Assembly (NCBI GenBank): GCA_033182465.1 | Contig: CP137321.1 | Coordinates: 62,001 to 126,000 of the forward strand | DNA length: 64,000 nucleotides | From: Sanghuangporus weigelae | Lineage: Eukaryota; Basidiomycota; Agaricomycetes; Hymenochaetales; Hymenochaetaceae | Reading direction: 5' to 3' | In this document: one piece after another, positions 56,847 through 64,000 of the stretch | Position numbering within the stretch: the first letter of the stretch is position 1 | How the letters are laid out: each line of letters begins with the position of its first letter | Made by a program: the position numbers and the translations under genes | The notes under the pieces: model-generated | The model's input: the letters and a program-made list of their open reading frames with translations, nothing else | What the model was told of the DNA's origin: nothing | Database searches by the model: none

Positions 56847-57589
56847 AGGCGTGCCCTCGCTGAGATTAAACTCTCGGGAGATTGTTGAGCACCTTCTCCG
56901 CTTCCGAGTTTCCGAATACCCGCATATCCGCACTTCCCCCGCTACTTCTACTTCTACTTCTCCCGGCAGGTCTCCATTTTACTGATAATTCATTTTCTTG
57001 CTCATTCGCCGACCATTTGGGTTTCGGCAATTTGCATTGAGCGGCGAGGGGTCTAGAAGAACGGTTCGATAATTGGCTTCTACACTTCCGTTTGGCTCAT
57101 GCATATGTGCTACGAGTATATTATTCTTTTCTCTTTTGTGTCCGTTTTATTCCATCCAGCTCCCTTTTTCCTAGCTACTGACGTTACCATGCATGCTCCT
57201 CACCGCTCACTTACTGATGAACCAGTTAGTAGTACTAGTAGTTATTTTCCCATATTCACACGTCTTGTTTTCCCCTCCACCCCTTTAATCTCTGTCTAAG
57301 AACACGTGCAGACGTATATGTCGTGCAGTAGACATGTAGCTTGCAGACTTATTATATTGGACTAGGACACCTGTTATTTTCGGTAGTCGTAGTAAGCGGT
57401 ACATGCTGTAATAGATATTTTATACATGTTCATCATACATGCAGAGCCATGCATTGAGAGTAGAAGAAGACCAAAGCAGACTGAAATCCATCAGTAGATA
57501 CATAATTTACTGATGATAAGATTATGCCACAGCGAAAAAAAAAATCGAATACGGTGGTCCTTGCCTGTCGGAGTGACGCCCGGCCCGAG
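56847..57589. other. Convergent 3' region
   Basis: About 740 bp between the Cys-cluster gene and the 3' end of the DUF6593-like gene. No gene recognised; contains a short CTTCTA repeat near 56945. Confidence 0.4.
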
Positions 57590-58732
57590 TTAGAGGAGGA
57601 AAGTGAGGAGGAGGGTGACGATGATCTCGTCGAGGGCTCTGTCGCTCTCGATACCCTGGGCAATTTCGAGCACGGCGTGGGACGAGGAGAGCATGCCCTT
57701 GCTTGGGAGGAAAGGGGCGCAATACTTGGCTAGGCGAACTTTGTTGGAGTTGTAGAGCTGTGTACGGGAGAAGGGTCAGTGATCGAGTTGTATTAAAATA
57801 AGAAGAGAAGCGTCGAGTGAGATGGGCGGCGAGAAGCGAAACTAGAAGTAGAAGCAGTATAAGGTGTGCCTGGTGCTAGTGCCTAGGACATACCTTCGGG
57901 ACTGGAGTGGATAACTGCCATTTCAAGAGATCGCCGGTCATGGAGACGAAGCATCGTGTGCTATGCATATGTAAGAAGTTTCGAACAGGTTTGGATGAAC
58001 GTAAATCATAGCGTTAGTTATTGCCATTCTTTCTTTCTCTTGGACGACCATCATCAGTTGGACGTACCTTGAAAATGGTCTCTCGCGCTGGAGGAACTTG
58101 CTCGCGGAGCCCTCGCACCCGTTGAACCGCACTCGTGCGGGAGAGAGCGAGAATGGTCTTCGCTCGATCGTCGCCACGAGAATCGTGTTGTTAGAAGAGT
58201 CAGATCTAGAGGCAGGCTCGGAGTCGCTGCCTGAGCCGCTGGAACGTCCCGAGTCATCTGAACATACGCCTCTATCCGCATCCACATCAACCCCGTCTGC
58301 AACTTCGTCTATCGTGTCGAGCGGAGTACTCATACTCAGCATACTACTGCTCCTCGCCCTCCTATGCAAAAAATGCGGAGCACCTCGGCGGGGGCGCTGG
58401 CGATTCGTATACGAACGAGGTGGCCAAGACTTCCTCGCATTCCTTCTTGCATCATGATTATCCGGCTTATTCACACTCGCACTGGAGGTAGAGGACGACG
58501 ATGGTGGACCAGTATGCACACGCTTGATAGTCGTGACCTCCGCATCAAGATACCCGAAACCCAAACCTGGTTTCGAGGAGCCGCCGCTACTCCGGGAATG
58601 CTTTCGCGTGCTGACGAGATAGAGCGGAACGCCCTCTTGCGTGAGGTACACCGCGTCAAAGGGATCGTTCGTCGAGAGCGTGAGCGTGAGCGCGCCTCGC
58701 TCAGCAGTATCGAAGAAGCTGCTCAGCGTCAT
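57590..58732 (-). CDS. DUF6593-like protein
   Basis: Three exons (58068-58732, 57894-57960, 57590-57757) give 299 residues. The N-terminal part reads LTLSTNDPFDAVYLTQEGVPLYLVSTRKH and EVTTIKRVH, the usual opening of basidiomycete DUF6593 proteins. A low-complexity insert of about 110 residues follows (Arg-rich, then Ser/Asp/Gly-rich). The fold resumes with ILVATIERRPFSLSPARVRFNG and RCFVSMTGDLLKWQLS, and finally LYNSNKVRLAKYCAPFLP, matching the terminal LY....P.AR strand of the family. It ends in a hydrophobic IVTLLLTFLL. Introns are 107 and 136 nt, longer than most here. Biological role of the family is unknown. Confidence 0.75.
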
Positions 58733-59812
58733 TCCCTATTCCTGCTCGTCGTCAAGGTCGAAGCAAGCAATAAGTAACGCATACGTGTTCAAGTCCGAGT
58801 CCGAGCAACGTGAACCCCGGCACTTTGACTCGATCTGAACTTGAAACCGAACCAGAAATTACCACAAGATAATGGTACTGTTGGATGAAATCTCCTCTCC
58901 CCCCTCCCGCGACTACCGACTCCGCCGACCGGAGTCATTAGAGCTAGTAGTCACCTGCCTATTTTCCCCGGAAATCGCGGTTTCAGCGCAGTTGCTAGCG
59001 AAAGATAAGGCGAAGTACAGAAAAAAAGAACCGGAAAACATATCAGCAATGCTTACGCGGGGCAACCGCTATCTTGGCACCTTTTTTTAGATATGATTTT
59101 GAATTTATTAGGCCTTGATGTGAAGTTGATGAGAGGGATTTCCAGATTACCCTCCGCATGTTTCCCAGATGCTCCATGATGGTTGCAGGTGATTTGTTCG
59201 ACAATCAAGGCCTTGTAACTGAGTTGCCGGCGATAACACACCGTTTGATCGTCAACCGAGGCGGCAATCTCCCGCCGTTGACCCCTGTGGGTTCGGTATT
59301 TGGACAAATCACCTGTGTGCAATTTACTGATTCTCCGAATCTTCAAGTTCTCCTTTCAACTTATATCTTTACCCGCAGCGGCAAAGAAAGAACGAAGTTC
59401 AGCGCTCCTGCTAACTTATTCGGTGAACCCGTCTATATTCAAGGACAAGTCGGTAGTGTGGCGATAGACCCCTCCTCGACATGTAGATTCCTGGGTACCC
59501 GATGTCAAGTTCTCAGGCAGAATCAAACCCCTTGGAGGAATGTCCTGTTTTGTTCTTCAGCTTGAATGAGAATAGATAAGAATCCACAGTGCAACACACG
59601 ACAACCAGCCGACTCGGGTCTTCAGAACTTGCCGGAACTTGCCGACAATAAATAGAGACGCAAGACTGAAACAAGGATGGTTCTCCCAACATTTCATGAC
59701 ACTGATTATACCAAGAGCTTGAAGTTCTATATACCCAAGTTTATGATACCTCCCTCCTTGCACACTCAACACTGCTCAATATTTATTTCCACGTATCGCT
59801 GAACCCGCCACA
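58733..59812. other. Intergenic region
   Basis: About 1.1 kb between divergent genes. A plus-strand frame of 135 codons at 59158-59565 has no family resemblance and no splice support; not called. Confidence 0.35.
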
Positions 59813-60415
59813 ATGCGACCTCATAGGCACCTCAGCGTCAGACCTGCATCGGTCGCTGATAGTGCAGAAATTGCTCGGGTGTGCCTCCTGACTGCTTACC
59901 AGGGCCGATCGGCGGAGACACTCGTTCGACATCCGGAACTGCCTGCACAAGTACAGGCATTGCCGTATCTTCATCTTTCTTCTGGTTTTGCTTTCGTCCT
60001 TGTCGAGACGGCGGAACATCCAGAATCAGACTCAGAGCTGGGGTCGAGGTCACGATCAGGATCAGAGGAGGAAGCACGAGGGGAACCGAGGCTCGAGAAA
60101 GAAAGAACAGAATCAGGGAACATAGTGGGATACGTCGTCGGCACAGCTGAAACGGCCCAATTCGAACGAGAAATCAATGCATCGTGGTGGCCCACCCTCC
60201 GTACGAAATACTCGAAAGATCTCGTCGGCACGCCCCTCGATCGATATTTCGTCGGTCTTATACATAAGGGGCCGATCCTCAGACCTGCGGGATCGGGTAC
60301 AGCGCATATCCATGTGAATGTTATTGGCAAGTACAAGAAACATGGATGTGATCGCCTTCTCGTCGACGTTGCTCTGCAGCATTTGCGGAAAAGGGAGAAA
60401 GAGTGTAGTAACTGA
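59813..60415 (+). CDS. GNAT-family N-acetyltransferase, C-terminus apparently shortened
   Basis: Single exon, 200 residues. The opening SVRPASVADSAEIARVCLLTAYQG and the middle NIVGYVVGTAETAQFEREIN..WWPTLRTKY are typical of the GNAT branch with a long acceptor region. HIHVNVIGKYKKHGCDRLLVD corresponds to the acetyl-CoA loop (normally R/Q-x-x-G-x-G/A), but the last position is Asp. The usual final strand and helix (GL.....N..A..FY...GF) are missing, and no downstream exon could be found. A Glu/Arg/Ser-rich insert (about residues 65-100) separates the two halves. It may be a truncated, possibly inactive relative. Acetyl acceptor unknown. Confidence 0.65.
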   Translation: MRPHRHLSVRPASVADSAEIARVCLLTAYQGRSAETLVRHPELPAQVQALPYLHLSSGFAFVLVETAEHPESDSELGSRSRSGSEEEARGEPRLEKERTESGNIVGYVVGTAETAQFEREINASWWPTLRTKYSKDLVGTPLDRYFVGLIHKGPILRPAGSGTAHIHVNVIGKYKKHGCDRLLVDVALQHLRKREKECSN

Positions 60416-60649
60416 ACGTGACGACCGACCAAAAGATTATGCCTTCCAGGTTCTGAGTAGGTTCCTGCATCCGAGGTACTTCTCGACGTCTTGAATAAAC
60501 TTTATTATACAATTTGTTGTATCCGGGTTTGACTTACTCCAGGAACATAAAGCAGAATGTTGTACGGAGAATTGCACCGCGTCCGGATTGTCACAAACCA
60601 TGACATCTCTAGTTGTGGCTTCTCTCTGGGTCATCATCCTAGGCGCAAC
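60416..60649. other. Intergenic region
   Basis: Short convergent stretch between the GNAT gene and the F-box pseudogene; nothing recognised. Confidence 0.4.
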
Positions 60650-62160
60650 CGCAATTGTGTGTGTGTATAGCGGAATCCTTGCATACCGGATCCTTCCACT
60701 CCACATTGAGGACATTGACACTGCTTGTGAGATTGCGCAAAACATTCTTCTCTTCGCCCCAGTCATAGTGTTGTACGCTTTCACCGAGAGTAAGCCAGCG
60801 GAGCTGGTTTAGCCCGAGCCCAGAATCCAAAGCACGTACTGTCTCGACCACGTCAGGTATATCAAGTCCTGATTATTGGACATTGGGGAATAACGCAAAA
60901 AGGTGCGTTATGGCATCTTCGTTGATCGTCACGCGTAGGGTGACAAACAAAGTCGTCACGGCGGGGAAGGCAGACCTCACCCGACCCGTCGTACTCTCGA
61001 TTAGATAGTAGAAATAGGTCTCCCTGTAAAGACAGAGACAGGAGGAGATCTTTGACATTCGGAATCCTCAGTGACGCTAGTATAAGGCAGAGATACCTCG
61101 TACCGCCGGGCGAATCGTAATCATCACCGCCATCGAATCGTCGCGATTGGAAAGCGACAGGGTGGAAAGGAGAAGAAGACTAACAGGTACTTGATCTATG
61201 AATCTTGTGAATGGCCATGCACCCAAATCGACAGAAAGGTGCTCGAGGTTCGCCGCGCAGTCCAAGAATGTCATAAGCCCGTGATACCAATCTTCACCAG
61301 ACATACCGTAAGAGTTCACTTTTAATCTGAACGTGGTCAACTTGCGATACTGGCCTGCAGAAGGAACCGCGTCGACTAGTTCCAGTGTCCTTATGGTCAT
61401 GAAGTTCCACTTCTCAGACACTTCGTGGCAGCTGTGCACGCTGGAGAAGTGTAAGCGGGCAGATTCAAAATGCGGGACGTCAATACAACACATCATCTCC
61501 AATCCACGCCAGATATTCGCCTTGCAAACGTTGCCCTAAGGTGCTGCCAGCGGTCTTTCAGCGGCACTATCTGCTGGAGAGGCGATGAGAATCGTCTCTC
61601 CTTGGCCCGACGCCACCGCACTCGAAAGACCAATATGTAGATTGAGCGGTTTGATAGCAGTTCTCGTGATGCGGTACCCGAATCCGTCTTTCAGACAATA
61701 GCGATCGTCGATCCTCGCCCACAGGGATAACGAACTCAAAACAGCGCATCGGGACCTCCGCGAGACGAGGGAGAGATGCTTGATGAGGTCGTCTATTTCT
61801 CTCCTCCCGAAATGTTTCTCGGCCTCAGAGCAAGCCATATCGATCACATGTATGAGAATCTTGTCGGGAAGCGAGGAGTCCACAGTATCGCGATGCCTGG
61901 AGAACGATCTCTTCGACCATCCGGACCTTTTCTCCAACGGTATACGAGAATGATTCCAGAACAGTTTGAAGGCTCTTGAGAAATTTCAAGCACTGTCGCG
62001 TTTCTTCGAATTTTTCATTTGAACGGACACAGCTAGAAACCTCCGTCAGACTCGCACGGAGTATATTCTCGTCAGTGTTGATCACTTTTCGAAGTCGTAG
62101 GCTTGACCGGCGAACCAAAATGCATCATCGAAGAAAGTCCCATCACTTAATTTAGCGTCG
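60650..62160 (-). pseudogene. F-box-like pseudogene
   Basis: Family segments appear in the right order but in different frames: a remnant of exon one (FWFAGQAYDFEK, about 62100-62135) with a splice site to CVRSNEKFEETRQCLKFLKS, SRYCGLL, then frame change at the F-box start (SSLPDKILIHVIDMACSEAE, LIKHLSLVSRRSRCAVLSSLSLWARIDDRYCL), a second change after GLSSAV (VPLKDRWQHLRATF), a stop, PHFESARLHFSSV..WNFMTIRTLELVDAVP, another change (IPNVKDLLL), and finally LDSGLGLNQLRWLTL near 60800. The closest relative is the intact 29023 gene (MACAETE, IDNRYCL, ALQGLDSDLELNQL). Several frameshifts and stops make it a dead copy. Confidence 0.8.
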
Positions 62161-62271
62161 AGAGACACGAGTGAGCTTCTAACGAGATACCTTGAGCGGC
62201 AATCCCAGACAAAAGAAAGTATAGACGAGAAAGCTAATGTGTCAGAGAAAACAGAAAAAAGAGCCCTTCTG

Positions 62272-64000
62272 GTATGACCGAGTCGATGAACAGTCGAGGC
62301 CCAAGGACAGACTTTTGTGCCCAATATCGGCGACGTTTTTTACATAAGGCCCCGACTCGAGGAGTGGGCAGTTTGTGGCGCGTGAGAGAAGAACACCTAA
62401 TGATGACTAAGCCAATCAACCATATATGTGCCATTCGATTTCCAAGCCACTACTAGCACTACTCAACATACGATCCTTCTCCAGACAGAGCTTTCGTTCT
62501 CTTTTTTCTTTCCTTTTAGCTTTATCATATCCGTAATAGTGTGCCTATGGCAGCTGGGTTTCAAGCAAAGGACTTACTCAGTGTCGTGTCCTTGTTCGCG
62601 AAGGTCGTTCAATCCAACGACGGACCATACCTAAGCCCATCTGAAATTTGGAGTCCGCTAGGCGACGGGCAGTAAGCCTTGAATATCCCAGACCTTTAAT
62701 GCGTATCTCTTATGATCCTATTCTAGATGCTCTGATATCGCTCCGGATGACAATCTTACAGTGATGTTCAAGGATCCCCGCGAATATCTCAAGAAGTATG
62801 AAAACATGCTTTCGCTCTTTCGCGGATTGACGGCGTCTCTTGAGCACGAGTACACATTGCTCAAGGAACGGCTTGACTCGGTCGTGCGATACTGCGGGAT
62901 CAGTAAACTCCCAAATGAGCTCCTGATTATCGTCATGGAATATGTCGTTTCGGAGTTTCGTGATATATTCGCGTTGACACGCGTCTGCTCGCGATTCAGA
63001 TCTTTGGCTATTTCGTCCCCGAAGTTATGGGCTAACTGCGAATTAAAAATGCCTAGTCCGGCAAGGGAGGTCTCCTTGATCGCGGACATGAGCCGGGGAT
63101 TACCTTTGTCGGCTACATTGATGTCGAGCTTCACGCATGAATCCGACCTGCTGGCCACGGAGAGGATATTTTATTATCGCCATTTGCTTGAAACATTGGA
63201 TATTACGCTTGTCGATACGGATGTGGAACGTGAGCAGATGAAGCAGATCCAGCTACCGGTCCTTCGCAACCTAACTCTGACGCATACGGGGTGCTGCCCT
63301 GATGAGCCAACTTCCCAGTTCTACGAGACTTGGGAAATGCCAGAACTTCGGTGCTTGGATACAAACTTCGTTCCACCCAAAACTCTTGGCAAGACTATTA
63401 CCTCATTTACGCTTGACACCGAGTACTCCGATGATTGCCTTTCCGACTTCAACCTCCTCTTGGAGTTCCTTGCATCATGTCCCTCCCTGGAGAACCTCGA
63501 AGTCATATTTCGCCGCTTACGTGACGACGTCTATCCCGAATCAGGGGACACCATTGTGATGCGTAATCTTAAGTCGCTCCGTCTTCAAGTTACGTCAGCC
63601 AAATACTTCAGCTGGCTCGCCCGATTTCTCGAGAGATTGGTTATTGATAACGTGACCGACCTCGGCCTCAGGCTGAAGAAACTACGTCGAAGCTCGCATA
63701 ACCTCGATGTTTTGGCGAGAAGGATAACGCAGTATCAAGAAAGCGAGACGTGGGGACCTGTCATTTTGTCTCGTATCGCGAAAATTCCACACCTTCGGGA
63801 AATGAAATTGCTTATCGAGGATGATCGGATTGGCAAGGAAGGTGAAAAGGGCCCTTCCGAATACCTATCTATTTTGTCGCCGATTTCGGTGGTTCGTGAG
63901 CTTGCTCATACCTTGGAACGATTCATGTCGATAAACCCGCTGTGTCATATCCACATGTACCGGAAGAATATGCACATTCCTGGTGGATGGACGATTCTCG
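62272..64000 (+). repeat. Inverted segmental duplication, copy 2
   Basis: Matches the reverse strand of 45258-47213 from the sequence ATGACCG..CGATGAACAG onwards, including the promoter, first exon, intron position and coding sequence. It continues past the right edge of the window. Confidence 0.85.
62547..64000 (+). CDS. F-box-like protein, inverted-duplicate copy 2, cut by window edge
   Basis: Exon one 62547-62671 (MAAGFQAKDLLSVVSLFAKV), 55-nt intron, exon two from 62727, open to the end of the window: at least 466 residues. The F-box-like segment KLPNELLIIVMEYVVSEFRD is identical to copy 1, followed by RVCSRFRSLAISSPKLWANC. Differences from copy 1 are mostly single substitutions and small in-frame changes (the residues just after the splice, CSDIAPDDN versus GTEAVADDS), and the frame is intact, so both copies may function. 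The C-terminus lies outside the window. Confidence 0.85.

Noticed and set aside
59158-59565. 135-codon plus-strand frame
   Set aside because: Composition and sequence do not look coding; no recognised motif, no introns and no neighbouring support.

Overview
The window is a gene-dense, intron-rich stretch of a filamentous fungal nuclear genome, almost certainly a basidiomycete of the mushroom-forming Agaricomycetes. Most multi-exon genes have many short introns (about 45-75 nt, GT..AG) that can be placed by reading frame. Several families are typical of that group: large diverged F-box-like families, Zn2Cys6 regulators with a CAECRRHKLKCDK signature, a DUF6593-like protein, a WW-like multi-span membrane protein, a ricin-B-lectin/macrofage-activating-glycoprotein-like secreted protein, and a family-14 polysaccharide lyase.

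Left third (1-31 kb). Eight F-box-like loci lie here: 1-1191 (runs off the left edge), 2329-3567, 4588-5873 (frameshifted), 14803-15984, three tandem copies between 19091 and 25311, and 29023-30517. Between them sit an 11-exon Zn2Cys6 transcription factor (6471-9871), a gene-free block with two nested TA-flanked terminal-inverted-repeat elements (11454-13159), a predicted mitochondrial low-complexity protein (13686-14399), a TPT/nucleotide-sugar-transporter-like protein (17352-18849) and a tandem dual-specificity phosphatase whose second domain looks catalytically dead (25953-28227).

Middle third (32-51 kb). This part is mostly housekeeping and secretory or metabolic genes: a secreted ricin-B-lectin protein, beta'-COP of the COPI coat (9 exons, complete), a divergently placed alpha/beta hydrolase with a GC-AG intron, the WW-like membrane protein, an Aim19-like mitochondrial protein divergent from a peroxisomal (C-terminal SKL) NUDIX hydrolase, another F-box-like gene, a membrane-anchored histidine acid phosphatase (phytase type) and a family-14 polysaccharide lyase.

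Right part (52-64 kb). It holds two hypothetical proteins, a glycosylase-like protein, a DUF6593-like protein, a GNAT acetyltransferase that looks C-terminally cut short, an F-box pseudogene, and a second copy of the 45-47 kb F-box gene in opposite orientation that runs off the right edge. That pair forms an inverted segmental duplication of at least 1.7 kb.

There is no evidence of an operon or of a classic biosynthetic cluster. What stands out is local gene birth and decay: tandem duplication that dragged along the 5' end of a neighbouring transporter gene, an inverted duplication, frameshifted and dead copies, and a nested pair of small transposable elements. Exon models were built by hand from splice sites and phase; all complete models close in frame unless stated otherwise.
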